Positions 1 through 7,019 of a stretch of DNA of 24,431 bases are shown piece by piece (position 1 is the stretch's first letter; the number at the start of each line of letters is the position of its first letter). The stretch lies in assembly GCA_003525525.1 (NCBI GenBank), contig DQED01000131.1:1-24431 (forward strand). Reading direction: 5' to 3'. The translations under genes were made by a program, and so were the position numbers. The notes under the pieces are model-generated. The model did no database searches and was not told the origin of the DNA. It worked only from the letters and a program-made list of their open reading frames with translations. The stretch comes from Desulfovibrio sp. GTDB taxonomy: Bacteria > Desulfobacterota > Desulfovibrionia > Desulfovibrionales > Desulfovibrionaceae.

Positions 1-480
1 AAGAAGCGCTGCATCGCCTGCCACGCCTGCGAAGTGCATTGCCAGGTCAAAAACGCCGTGCCGCCCTCGGCCAAACCGGGCAAGCTCGTCACCGTGGGCC
101 CGGACATGGTCAAGGCCAAGCCGCGGCTCCTCAATCTCTACATGTCCTGCTTCCACTGCGAACGGCCCTGGTGCGTGCCGGCCTGCCCCACCGGGGCCAT
201 GACCCGGCGCGAGGAGGATGGGGTCGTCTACGTGAAGGAGGAGCTGTGCGTGGGCTGCAAGGCCTGCATCCAGGCCTGCCCCTGGCGCATCCCGCAGTGG
301 AACGAGGCCACGGGCAAGGTGGTCAAGTGCGACTACTGCCGCGACCGCATCGACGAAGGCCTCGATCCGGCCTGCGTCACGGGCTGCACCGCCCACGCCC
401 TGCGCTTCGTGCGGCCGGGCAAGGACAACGTGGACGAGCGCGACACCTACGGCAAACGCCTGCTGCTGCGCCAGATGTGA
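1..480 (+). CDS. 4Fe-4S electron-transfer subunit (DmsB/PhsB/NrfC-like), 5' truncated
   Basis: The reading frame is open from base 1 and ends at TGA 478-480, giving 159 visible residues; the start lies outside the window. Four cysteine groups are visible. The first is C4-x2-C7-x2-C10-x3-C14. It is followed by a C-x2-C-x4-C-x3-CP group, a classic C-x2-C-x2-C-x3-CP ferredoxin group, and a final C-x2-C with a distant C-x3-C. This is the layout of the four-cubane iron-sulfur subunits that carry electrons between a molybdopterin catalytic subunit and a membrane quinol or cytochrome partner (DmsB, PhsB, NrfC, FdhB-type families). About 5-15 N-terminal residues should be missing. The catalytic partner is probably upstream, outside the window, so the substrate cannot be named. 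No further gene follows on this strand, so this is likely the last gene of its operon. Confidence 0.9.
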   Translation, partial: KKRCIACHACEVHCQVKNAVPPSAKPGKLVTVGPDMVKAKPRLLNLYMSCFHCERPWCVPACPTGAMTRREEDGVVYVKEELCVGCKACIQACPWRIPQWNEATGKVVKCDYCRDRIDEGLDPACVTGCTAHALRFVRPGKDNVDERDTYGKRLLLRQM

Positions 481-517
481 GATAAGGGGAAAGAAGAATT
501 CAAGACGCCTCCGGCGG

Positions 518-540
518 CCGGGGGGGATAATCCCCCCCGG
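518..540. repeat. Perfect G7/C7 inverted repeat downstream of the ferredoxin gene
   Basis: Arms 518-528 and 530-540 are perfect inverted complements around A529, with runs of seven G and seven C. It lies 38 bp after the ferredoxin stop. No T-run follows on the plus strand, so it is not a classical intrinsic terminator. It could be an mRNA 3'-end stabiliser or a member of a dispersed intergenic repeat family. Similar C-tract elements are, from memory, common between genes in Desulfovibrio-type genomes. Confidence 0.6.
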
Positions 541-560
541 ACCCCCTTGATGGAGGGCTG

Positions 561-612
561 GGAAAGAAAGGGGACGACCCCGGGGTTCGCTGCGGCGGAT
601 TCCGGGGTCGTT
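561..612 (-). terminator. Intrinsic terminator of the leftward hypothetical gene
   Basis: Arms 602-611 and 574-583 form a perfect 10-bp GC-rich stem beginning 4 bp beyond the TGA stop (616-618) of the leftward gene. Read on the minus strand, the stem is followed by CGTCCCCTTTCTTTC, a pyrimidine tract with interrupted T-runs. The 18-nt loop is large, so efficiency is uncertain. Confidence 0.6.
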
Positions 613-615
613 GCG

Positions 616-1209
616 TCAGGAAGGAGTGCCGTCGGCTTTGGGCGCGGTTTCGGAGGGCTCCTGCGGCGCGCCCTTCCCTGCTGCCGGCGCGGGGGACGTT
701 GCGGCGGGGGCAACGCCTGCCGTGTCGTCGCCGGTTTCGACGTTTTCGGGCTCCGGCGTCGCATCCGGCATCTGGCGCAAGATCTCCGTGGCAAGGGGCG
801 CGGTCTGCGCATTGGCGGCCAGGGTCTTGGCCGCGCGCACCAGGATGGCGTCCGCGAATTCGCCCTTGTCCGGATAATGCATCGCCCCCAGAAAATCGCG
901 CACCGCGTCGAGGCTCGGGCAGGCATGCACGTATTCGTGCCGCCCGGCGATGTCCTCGCTCTCGGGATAGGACACGGCGTAATAGACCACGAACCGGCCG
1001 GCCGCGGAAAGAAGCACGCCGAGAAGTTCCACGCGCCCCGCCGCCGGCGGCATGAGGCCGTCGGGCAGGACGTCGCGGCGGTAATGGGCCAGCAGGCGGC
1101 CCGATACGAACACGGCCGCGCCGTTACGGCGCAGCCGGTACTTGCGCGGCTTGCCGTACAGCTTCTCGGCAAAGTCCTTCTGGGTCTTGGGGCCAAAAAA
1201 GGGGAGCAT
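616..1209 (-). CDS. Hypothetical protein with Ala/Pro-rich C-terminal tail
   Basis: A 197-residue protein I do not recognise. Residues 1-140 look like a compact soluble alpha/beta domain (aromatic and charged residues, no signal peptide or clear membrane segment). The last 50 residues are rich in Ala, Pro, Glu and Thr and probably disordered. The ATG at 1209 has GGAG 8 nt upstream and sits 47 nt below a good sigma70-like promoter; a hairpin follows the stop, so this looks like a monocistronic gene. It lies downstream of the iron-compartment operon on the same strand, but its own promoter argues against membership. The real start could be slightly different. No function is proposed. Confidence 0.8.
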   Translation of the reverse strand: MLPFFGPKTQKDFAEKLYGKPRKYRLRRNGAAVFVSGRLLAHYRRDVLPDGLMPPAAGRVELLGVLLSAAGRFVVYYAVSYPESEDIAGRHEYVHACPSLDAVRDFLGAMHYPDKGEFADAILVRAAKTLAANAQTAPLATEILRQMPDATPEPENVETGDDTAGVAPAATSPAPAAGKGAPQEPSETAPKADGTPS

Positions 1210-1262
1210 CGGCAGGTCTCCGCAAAATAAGGACTCGCCCGGACCGGGTCCGGGGCGGGCGT

Positions 1263-1291
1263 GGTATAGCGCGCAACCTCCCGGCGGTCAA
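1263..1291 (-). promoter_or_regulatory. Sigma70-like promoter of the hypothetical gene
   Basis: On the minus strand, TTGACC (1286-1291) and TATACC (1263-1268) are separated by exactly 17 bp, placing the transcription start near 1256, about 47 nt before the ATG at 1209. Confidence 0.65.
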
Positions 1292-1486
1292 AGGGAAAAC
1301 GCAGCCTGGCTCTGTCTATAGCAGCGCGAAATTGCTGGGATGTGTCGAAAAGTGGCGGCGATAGACGACGATGGCCGCCAGGATGCGGACCAAAAAGATG
1401 CGTTGGAATGCCTCGGACTGGTCCCTGGCGGGCCATGGCCCCAGCGGGTGGCCAGCGGCCCGGGAACCGCCTCCTCCCTTATCCGC

Positions 1487-2215
1487 TCAGGAACCCGCGG
1501 CATCTGCCTCCACGAGAATTCTCGTGGCGTCCTTCTCCTGGAAATAAAGACGCAGCCCGTCCCGCGTCGTGCAGACGATGGGCGTTTTTTGCGAGAACGT
1601 CACCACCTGCCCTGCCGCCACTTGCGTCAGTTCAAGCCGGACGCCCGGCCGTATGCCCAATCCTTCAAGGCTTTCACTGGCATGCGCGCCGGCAAGGATC
1701 CGCCGGACGGTAAAGCGTTCGCCGACGCCGACCGAGCAGAACTGGGCCGTTCCGCTTGGGGTATCCCCCAAGATCTTCGCGGCCATGCCTTCGTTGATCT
1801 GAACGCGCTCCTTCCCGTCGACCACGGCCTTGTAGAGCATCGGCGGCAGACGCCGCAAAAACGTGATGCGGTCGTTTTCCTTCACGCCGAGCATGGCCAA
1901 AATCTCTTCGATCTCCTGGTGCCCGGTAATGCCTTCCATATGGCCGCTGTCGCCAGGGACGCATTCCAGAAGGGGCAGGCGGCTGTCGTCGTCGAGGTGG
2001 ACGATCACCTTGGCCGCCAGCCAGCCGCTCAAAGTGACTTCGCCTCCCGGCCCGCTGATCTTGGCCGGGCCGATGGCGACGCTGTCGTCCAGGCGCGTCA
2101 GGATCGCCCCTTCGTACAGCCCCAGCCGGGACATGCGCGCGGCGAAGTCGTGGCCGGCGATCCTGTCGATGACAAGAGGCACCCCGACGGGAGCGGCGGC
2201 AAGCGTGGTCAACAT
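1487..2215 (-). CDS. Triple FeoA-like domain protein, last gene of the ferrosome-like operon
   Basis: This 242-residue protein consists of three consecutive FeoA-like SH3-fold modules (about 1-77, 78-151, 152-242). The first and third show the family pattern of a G-x-R-L/LGI-x-x-G turn (RLGLYEG in the first, GLGIRPG in the third) followed by beta strands; the second is more divergent (MLGVKENDR). Single FeoA proteins are about 75-80 residues and act on the FeoB ferrous-iron transporter. No FeoB is present here. The ATG at 2213-2215 overlaps the upstream ATPase stop (2209-2211) in a 7-nt ATGTTGA, so translation is probably coupled to that ATPase. I infer a cytoplasmic accessory role for the ATPase or the organelle. 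No terminator with a T-run was seen in the 195 bp downstream, although an imperfect stem around the GGCCATGGCC palindrome (about 1425-1444) is present. Confidence 0.88.
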   Translation of the reverse strand: MLTTLAAAPVGVPLVIDRIAGHDFAARMSRLGLYEGAILTRLDDSVAIGPAKISGPGGEVTLSGWLAAKVIVHLDDDSRLPLLECVPGDSGHMEGITGHQEIEEILAMLGVKENDRITFLRRLPPMLYKAVVDGKERVQINEGMAAKILGDTPSGTAQFCSVGVGERFTVRRILAGAHASESLEGLGIRPGVRLELTQVAAGQVVTFSQKTPIVCTTRDGLRLYFQEKDATRILVEADAAGS

Positions 2216-4365
2216 GATTCCTCCCTGGGTGAAGCGTGGGGCACAACGGCCGCGGTTCGCGCCAGCGGACGCGATGCCGCCATGGCTGCGTAGCCGAGTA
2301 TCCCGACCGTCGTGGCATTGTGCAGCAGCGCCGCGAGCACCGGGGACATCCCGGCGGTGGCCAGCAGCATGATCAAGGAATTACAGCCGATGGTGGCTCC
2401 GAACGTCTGCCGGATGATGGAATTGGTGCGGATGGCGGCCTGCCTGGCCACGACGAGGGTCTGCAGATCCTCATGCAGGAGGAGGACTTGCGCCGCTTCC
2501 CGGGCCAGATCGGCCCCCTTGGGCATGCAGATGCCCACATGGGCGGTCACCAGGGCCGGCGCGTCGTTGACGCCGTCGCCGACGAACGCCAGCGTGCGCC
2601 CTTCCCGTTTGAGACCCTCCACGATGGAGGCCTTGTCCTCGGGCTTGAGTTCGTAGTGCAAATCGTCGATCTGGGGAAGCTGGCGGACCAAGGCCTGGGC
2701 CGTGTCCTTGTGGTCGCCGGTAAGCACCACGATCTTCCTGATGCCGGAAGCCTTGAGCGCTTCCAATACTTCCGCGGCCTCCGGCCTGGCATCGTCCCGA
2801 AGGGCGATGAGCCCGGCCAGCTTGCCCTCCCGCGCGACGTAGAGCAGTGATTTGCCCTGGCGACGGAGTTGCCTGGCGACGTCATCCACGTGGGCGCACG
2901 CGACGCCCTCGTCCTCCGCGACGAAGTGATGGCTTCCGACCAGGATGTGCTTCCCGTCGACGGACGCGGCCACGCCGTGCGCCACGATGAAATCGACCCG
3001 GCTGATCGGCGGCAAGGCTATGGCGCGCTGTCTGGCCTCGCGTACAACGGCCCGGGCCACGGGGTGGTCGTAATGCTCCTCCGCGCCGGCGGCCAGGGCG
3101 AGCACCTCCGCTTCCGTCAGTCCGTCTCCGGGGAGGATGTCCGTAACGGTAATCTGGCCTGTGGTCAGCGTCCCTGTCTTGTCGAAAACGATGGTGTCCA
3201 CATCCTGCAAGGCGTCCAGGGCGCAGGCGCCTTTGAGCAGCACGCCGGCCTGTCCGGCCGCATACATGCCCGAACGCACGGCCACGGGACTGGCCAGTTT
3301 CACGGCGCAGGAAAAATCGACGGTCAGAACCGAAGTCGCCCGGTTCACGTCGCGGGTGGCCACGAGCATGAGACCGCTCAAACCCAGCGTGACGGGGACG
3401 AGCTTGTCGGCCAGGGCGGCGCTTTTGGTCTGGGTCTTGGACTTGCCGCGCAGGGACTGGTCGATGAAACGGCCGATGCGGGCCATGGAGGTTTCCGAGC
3501 CCACCCGCTCGACCGTGATCGTCAGCCGGCCCTCCTCGACCACGGAACCGGAGATGACCGCGTCGCCGGGCCGGATATGGACCGGCACGGATTCGCCGGA
3601 GATGGAGCTTTGGTTGACGGAGGCTTCTCCCTCGGCCACCACCCCGTCGATGGGAATGAGTTCGCCGGCGCCGCACACGACAAGGTCGCCGGCAGCGATC
3701 TGGGCAAGAGGCGTTTGCACCTCGACGCCGTCGCGGACGGCCCAAACGGTTTCCACCTGGGGACGCATCAGGCCCTTGAGCAGGGCCGTGGAGCGTTGCT
3801 CGCTCTGCCCTTCCAGATACTGGCCCAGTGCGAGCAGCGTCGTGATGGAGCCGGCGGTGAAATAGTTGCCGCGAACAAGCGCCAGGCCGATGGCCGTCGC
3901 GTCCAGGGTTTCCACCTTGATGCCGCGCGTGAATAAGGTTTCCGCGCCTTTGACGATGACGCCCATGGCCAGGCTCCACCCGAGCAGCGCCTTGGCCGGC
4001 CATGGAAGGGCCTGGGAAAAGAGGGTGATCAGGGCTTTGACGGCCACGTCGGAGCCGGTGACCGCGGATTCGGCGTCCCCCGTCAACACGAAGGCCTCGT
4101 CCGGCATCTCGACGAGACTTTGGACGATTTTCCGCCACGTTTCGGGTCTGCCGTCATAGCCCAGGACGAGACAAGCTCCCCGAACATTGATCCGGACCTC
4201 GGAAACGCCAGGCAACGCTTCCAGCAGGGCCTGAAAATACACGGCATCGAAAGCGGAATCGCCAAGCAGGGGAGACTTCAGCCGCACACGCCGGGAAAGG
4301 GCGTGGGCCACCCGGAAGTGGCCCACGCGCATCCCGGGCGTTGGAAACGCCTGGGCAGAGGTCAT
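2209..4365 (-). CDS. fezB: P1B-type metal ATPase with SC(A)VK membrane motif, FezB-like
   Basis: A 718-residue P-type ATPase. The N-terminal 20-85 region is a degenerate heavy-metal-associated (HMA) fold without CxxC, containing the basic string SRRVRLK (24-30). Catalytic landmarks are SGES (256-259, in place of TGES), Ser-Cys at 352-353 in the metal-binding helix where CPC is usual, DKTGT (395-399), the P1B His-Pro pair (434-435), TGD (549-551) and GDGVND (596-601). A C-terminal helix carries HN (682-683). FezB proteins of ferrosomes are described as P1B-6 ATPases with an Arg-rich N terminus, which this fits; the subclass call is from memory. ATG 4363-4365 forms an ATGA overlap with the preceding gene's stop and has AGGA 8 nt upstream; an in-frame ATG 28 codons earlier is therefore not preferred. 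Inferred role: pumping iron across the membrane of an intracellular compartment. Confidence 0.87.
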   Translation of the reverse strand: MTSAQAFPTPGMRVGHFRVAHALSRRVRLKSPLLGDSAFDAVYFQALLEALPGVSEVRINVRGACLVLGYDGRPETWRKIVQSLVEMPDEAFVLTGDAESAVTGSDVAVKALITLFSQALPWPAKALLGWSLAMGVIVKGAETLFTRGIKVETLDATAIGLALVRGNYFTAGSITTLLALGQYLEGQSEQRSTALLKGLMRPQVETVWAVRDGVEVQTPLAQIAAGDLVVCGAGELIPIDGVVAEGEASVNQSSISGESVPVHIRPGDAVISGSVVEEGRLTITVERVGSETSMARIGRFIDQSLRGKSKTQTKSAALADKLVPVTLGLSGLMLVATRDVNRATSVLTVDFSCAVKLASPVAVRSGMYAAGQAGVLLKGACALDALQDVDTIVFDKTGTLTTGQITVTDILPGDGLTEAEVLALAAGAEEHYDHPVARAVVREARQRAIALPPISRVDFIVAHGVAASVDGKHILVGSHHFVAEDEGVACAHVDDVARQLRRQGKSLLYVAREGKLAGLIALRDDARPEAAEVLEALKASGIRKIVVLTGDHKDTAQALVRQLPQIDDLHYELKPEDKASIVEGLKREGRTLAFVGDGVNDAPALVTAHVGICMPKGADLAREAAQVLLLHEDLQTLVVARQAAIRTNSIIRQTFGATIGCNSLIMLLATAGMSPVLAALLHNATTVGILGYAAMAASRPLARTAAVVPHASPREESC

Positions 4366-4595
4366 GCAAAACGTCCTTTGGAAAGCGCGGTTTGCGGATA
4401 AAGCGTCCAATGCCAATACGAGAAACCCACCAGCGCCACGCCCGCGCACAAATGCAGATTGCGCGTGCCCTGGGTCCAGGACCCGGCCATGCGGGAGAGA
4501 AACCCCGTGGCCACCAGCGTCCCGAGGGAGACGCTCATGCCGATCTTGGCCAGTTCGCGCTGACGGGCAATGTCGCTGTTATTTCTTGTCCGCAT
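4362..4595 (-). CDS. Small two-helix membrane protein of the ferrosome-like operon
   Basis: A 77-residue protein with a basic N terminus, a hydrophobic segment at about 19-35 (Gly/Ser/Thr-rich) and a second at about 47-63 ending in the aromatic string YWHW. It overlaps the upstream gene by 17 nt (4579-4595), and its TGA overlaps the ATPase ATG as ATGA, which places it firmly inside the operon. A downstream ATG at residue 20 is an alternative start but would remove the beginning of the first helix. I do not recognise the family. The position next to the FezB-like pump suggests an organelle-membrane or pump-associated protein; this is inference from context. Confidence 0.75.
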   Translation of the reverse strand: MRTRNNSDIARQRELAKIGMSVSLGTLVATGFLSRMAGSWTQGTRNLHLCAGVALVGFSYWHWTLYPQTALSKGRFA

Positions 4596-4932
4596 CGGTC
4601 TTCATGCTCATTTCGGCCTTGATGTCCTGGATCTGCTCCTTGACCTCCTCCACGCTGCCCTGGACCGAGGTCCAAAGCGTCACCACGCCCTTGACCATGG
4701 CGCGCTGCACCTTGGGATTGGTCAGCAGGTAGGTGGCGGCCGCGCCGAGCAGCAGTCCCTTGATGTAGCCGGGATCGGTCACGGCGAACCAACCCTGGGT
4801 CCACGAGGTCTGCGCCGGAGCGTAGTAGCCGGACTGGGCGGCATATCCCGAGGGATCGACCTGGGCGTACTGCCCGGTCCCGGCGGCATACGGGTACTGC
4901 GGATATTGCGGATATTGCGGATATTGTGACAT
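4579..4932 (-). CDS. YPQ-repeat membrane protein with K-G-x3-G-A-x2-T motif
   Basis: A 117-residue protein in three parts. Residues 1-15 are Tyr-Pro-Gln repeats; residues 16-50 are Tyr/Gln/Ala/Pro-rich and probably disordered. One hydrophobic segment lies at about 56-72, within the pattern K-G-x3-G-A-x2-T-x2-L-T-N-x2-V-x2-A. A charged, probably helical tail (about 88-117, many Glu/Lys/Asp) follows. The same pattern occurs at the C terminus of the 440-residue protein in this operon, so the two are likely paralogous in that segment. The start is supported by AGGA about 8 nt upstream; the gap to the upstream gene is 13 nt. Likely a single-pass organelle-membrane protein with an acidic/basic cytosolic tail. 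The family is otherwise unknown to me. Confidence 0.82.
   Translation of the reverse strand: MSQYPQYPQYPQYPYAAGTGQYAQVDPSGYAAQSGYYAPAQTSWTQGWFAVTDPGYIKGLLLGAAATYLLTNPKVQRAMVKGVVTLWTSVQGSVEEVKEQIQDIKAEMSMKTDADKK
4896..4926 (-). repeat. 9-bp tandem repeat encoding Tyr-Pro-Gln
   Basis: About three and a half copies of a 9-bp unit (plus-strand ATTGCGGAT and variants) at the start of the 117-residue protein gene. The unit is a multiple of three, so slippage would change copy number without breaking the frame. Confidence 0.8.
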
Positions 4933-4945
4933 GGCGGTTTCCTGG

Positions 4946-5335
4946 CTAAGCCTTCTTGTTGGTGGCCTTCACCGGGGCTTCGGCGGTCTTTTTCGCATCG
5001 CGGGCGGCGCTCACCACCCCGTCGTACAGGTACTTGGTGCCGATGCCGACAACGGCCATGGTGGCCAGGGCCAGGGCGCCGTTGCGGAAGACCATGCCGC
5101 CGGCGGCCGTGCCCACGGCCGTGGCCAGGCCCGTGCCCAGGGACTCCTTGACCACGTCGCCGACCATCTCGCCGCGCTCCATGGTCCCGGCCCGCACGTC
5201 CCGCATGTCGCGGGCGGCCGTCACCACGCCGCCGAGCAGGGCGCCGACGAGGCCCATGGTGGCGATGGCGCCGGCAGGAAGGTTGCTCAGCCGCTGGGGG
5301 GTGGGGTACTGCTGATTGTTCTGGTAGAGGTACAT
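4946..5335 (-). CDS. MamC/Mms13-like glycine-rich membrane protein
   Basis: A 129-residue protein with two Gly/Ala-rich hydrophobic segments (about 22-41 and 68-104) joined by a charged loop (about 42-65) rich in Arg, Asp and Glu. From memory of the magnetosome protein MamC/Mms13, the order matches closely. A GALxGG-type first helix comes first, then a charged loop. A K-E-x-L/V-G-x-GLAT segment follows (here KESLGTGLAT, 63-72), then an AAGG-type helix and K-Y-x-x-D near the end (101-105). MamC is also about 125 residues and its loop binds magnetite surfaces. There is also an internal similarity, GVVTAARD (36-43) versus GVVSAARD (106-113). AAGGAA lies 5 nt before the ATG; gaps to neighbours are 13 and 27 nt. 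Likely role: membrane protein of an iron-containing compartment. Homology to MamC is an alignment by eye, not a search result. Confidence 0.85.
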   Translation of the reverse strand: MYLYQNNQQYPTPQRLSNLPAGAIATMGLVGALLGGVVTAARDMRDVRAGTMERGEMVGDVVKESLGTGLATAVGTAAGGMVFRNGALALATMAVVGIGTKYLYDGVVSAARDAKKTAEAPVKATNKKA

Positions 5336-5362
5336 GGGAATTCCTTCTGGTTTGGTTGGCGG

Positions 5363-6685
5363 TTACGCGGTCGGTTCTGCGGACTTGGCTCCGCCGAAAA
5401 TCGCGGAGAAGCTGTCGCCCAGAGCGGATTTGACGGAGCTGTTGGTGAGGACGAAGGTGACGAGCGCGCCGACAATGGCCCCTTTCCAGAAGTGGGTGCC
5501 GTTTGCCGTCAGAAACGAGGCGATTTTGACCGGATCGGCCTTGCCCTGCATGATATCGTTGCACATGGCCAGCATCTGGCCGTAGCGGTTCTGCAGGTGC
5601 TGGGGGTCCTCACCCCCAAAACCGGGCATGCCGGCCATGGCCGCAAAGGCCGGCGCGCCGAACCCGGCCTGCCCGGCGAAACCGGGGAAGGCGCCGAAGC
5701 CGGCCGGACCGCCGGAGCTGCCCTTTTTCCCGCCGCATCCTTCATGTTCGGCCTCCGGCGCCGGACCAGCGGCCATCCCCGGCTGCGGACCGTAGGCCGG
5801 TTGCGGGCCTTGGGGACCGAACTCCATGCCGGGTTGCGGGCCGTATCCGGGCTGGTACCCGTACGGCATGCCGGGCTGGGGACCGGCCGTCATGCCCGGA
5901 TGGGGAGGAAATCCCGGCTGCGGACCAGCCATCGCGCCGGAATGGGGGCCAGCGGCCATCCCCGGCTGCGGGCCATAGGCCGGCTGCGGGCCTTGGGGAG
6001 CGAACGGCATGCCGGGTTGCGGGCCGTAACCGGGCTGAAAACCGTACGCCATGCCGGGCTGGGGACCGAAGGGCATCCCCGCCTGAGGACCGTAAGGGCT
6101 TTCAGGGGCGGCTTCGTGTTTGCCGCAATTGCATACATGCCCCGGCTGCTCATGCCCGGATTGTCCGGCCGGCTTGCCCTGGGGGCCTCCCTTGGGGCCT
6201 CCGTTGTCCTGCGGCCCGGCATAGCCCTGAGGAGCGGCGTAACCCTGCGGGGCGGCATAGCCCTGCGGGGCGGCATAGCCCTGCGGGGCGGCAAAGCCCT
6301 GCGGAGCGGCGTAGCCCTGCGGCCCGGCGTAGCTCTGCGGGGCGGCGTAGCCCTGCGGGGCGGCGTAGCCCTGAGGAGCAGCGGCCTGGCCCTGGGGCGC
6401 GGCATACGCCTGAGGCCCGGCCTGCGCCGGCCCGGCCATTGACGGACCGACAGGGCCCTGGGCTTCCATGGCGCCCTGGGGTGCGGCGACGGCTTCGGCG
6501 CAACCTGAAGCGTTGGCTCCGGCCTGGACTTGGGCCTGGTGCTGCGGTTCGCCCTGTTGCGAAGCGGCTGCCTGCCCGGGCGCGTAACCGGACGGTCCGG
6601 CCTCGGACGACCCGGCGTAGGCCGCCTGCTGGCCTGCCGCCGGCGAGCCCATGGCGCATCCTTCCTGATACGTCGCGTTTTCCAT
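5363..6685 (-). CDS. Pro/Gln/Gly-rich repeat protein with C-terminal membrane segment
   Basis: A 440-residue protein, mostly low complexity. Nine tandem hexapeptides of the YAAPQG type occupy residues 107-160; a second field of GPQPGM/YGPQPGM units spans about 195-306 and contains a duplicated block of about 40 residues. A CNC pair (185, 187) beside His residues and a Cys-Gly-Gly-Lys-Lys stretch near 317-321 are possible metal or crosslinking sites. Residues 325-357 are Gly/Phe/Ala-rich. The last 85 residues look folded: a helix around 360-395, then a hydrophobic segment (398-415) with the same K-G-x3-G-A-x2-T-x2-L-T-N pattern as the 117-residue protein. AGGAGA lies 7 nt before the ATG. I infer a membrane-tethered protein whose large disordered Gln/Pro/Gly domain could scaffold or crowd the surface of the compartment. 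No enzymatic domain is visible. Confidence 0.85.
   Translation of the reverse strand: MENATYQEGCAMGSPAAGQQAAYAGSSEAGPSGYAPGQAAASQQGEPQHQAQVQAGANASGCAEAVAAPQGAMEAQGPVGPSMAGPAQAGPQAYAAPQGQAAAPQGYAAPQGYAAPQSYAGPQGYAAPQGFAAPQGYAAPQGYAAPQGYAAPQGYAGPQDNGGPKGGPQGKPAGQSGHEQPGHVCNCGKHEAAPESPYGPQAGMPFGPQPGMAYGFQPGYGPQPGMPFAPQGPQPAYGPQPGMAAGPHSGAMAGPQPGFPPHPGMTAGPQPGMPYGYQPGYGPQPGMEFGPQGPQPAYGPQPGMAAGPAPEAEHEGCGGKKGSSGGPAGFGAFPGFAGQAGFGAPAFAAMAGMPGFGGEDPQHLQNRYGQMLAMCNDIMQGKADPVKIASFLTANGTHFWKGAIVGALVTFVLTNSSVKSALGDSFSAIFGGAKSAEPTA
5766..6068 (-). repeat. Two imperfect 120-bp direct repeats inside the PQG-rich gene
   Basis: Segments 5766-5885 and 5949-6068 align without gaps over most of their length at an offset of 183 bp (61 codons), differing by scattered substitutions. 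This indicates an in-frame internal duplication of the GPQPGM-type region. Confidence 0.75.
6206..6367 (-). repeat. 18-bp tandem repeats (nine units) encoding YAAPQG
   Basis: Nine contiguous 18-bp units encode YAAPQG or variants (FAAPQG, YAGPQG, YAAPQS, YAGPQD). Several adjacent units are identical or differ by one base, so the array is probably recent or actively homogenised. The unit length keeps the reading frame. Confidence 0.9.
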
Positions 6686-6698
6686 TCCGTGTTCTCCT

Positions 6699-7016
6699 CT
6701 AGGCTTGGGGTGTTACGCCAAAATAATTGGCGAGTGTTTCGGCCAACGCCTGGGCACGCGTGTCGTCGGCACTGGCCAAAAATTCTTCCAATACGGCGGG
6801 ATCGATCCGTTTCGGGTCATAGCTGACGACGAGGGACCGGGCCACGGGATTGAGCCGCGTGGCGAGGATGGCGGAACCGTTGGCACTCCAGTTCCCGAGT
6901 TCCCGGGCCGCCGGGTGCTCGCGCAGGCGCGGGTCCAGCCGCAGCCGCAGCCGGCCAGGGACGTGATGCACGACGTCGACCAAGGTGCGCATTTCCAACA
7001 GTTCCTGCATGTTCAT
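6699..7016 (-). CDS. Stand-alone degenerate HMA-domain protein with Arg-rich motif
   Basis: A 105-residue soluble protein. Residues about 14-80 form a heavy-metal-associated-like fold beginning HHVPGRLRLRLDP and ending with a V-V-S-Y-D-P strand; the CxxC metal site of true HMA domains is absent. The basic PGRxRxR string also occurs at the N terminus of the P-type ATPase just upstream, and a related basic string occurs in the FezB-like ATPase. Ferrosome clusters are reported to include HMA-like proteins with Arg-rich motifs (the FezC concept), which is the best match I can offer; I do not assign the symbol. The start at 7014-7016 lies 3 nt after the upstream TAG; a second ATG two codons on is possible. 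Likely a cytoplasmic partner or targeting factor of the pumps. Confidence 0.82.
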   Translation of the reverse strand: MNMQELLEMRTLVDVVHHVPGRLRLRLDPRLREHPAARELGNWSANGSAILATRLNPVARSLVVSYDPKRIDPAVLEEFLASADDTRAQALAETLANYFGVTPQA

Positions 7017-7019
7017 GGA

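Noticed and set aside
447..1436. Leftward 329-residue open frame overlapping the hypothetical gene
   Set aside because: It would run through the terminator hairpin, the G/C palindrome and the promoter of the 197-residue gene, and is Arg/Pro-rich shadow sequence.
6206..6367. CRISPR-like array
   Set aside because: The 18-bp units are contiguous without spacers and encode YAAPQG in frame; this is a coding tandem repeat.
4931..6442. Long rightward open frame with repeats, opposite the PQG-rich and MamC-like genes
   Set aside because: It is the antisense of the repeat gene; its Gly/Arg/Leu repeats mirror the 18-bp units, there is no ribosome site, and the leftward genes have RBSs, domains and operon spacing.
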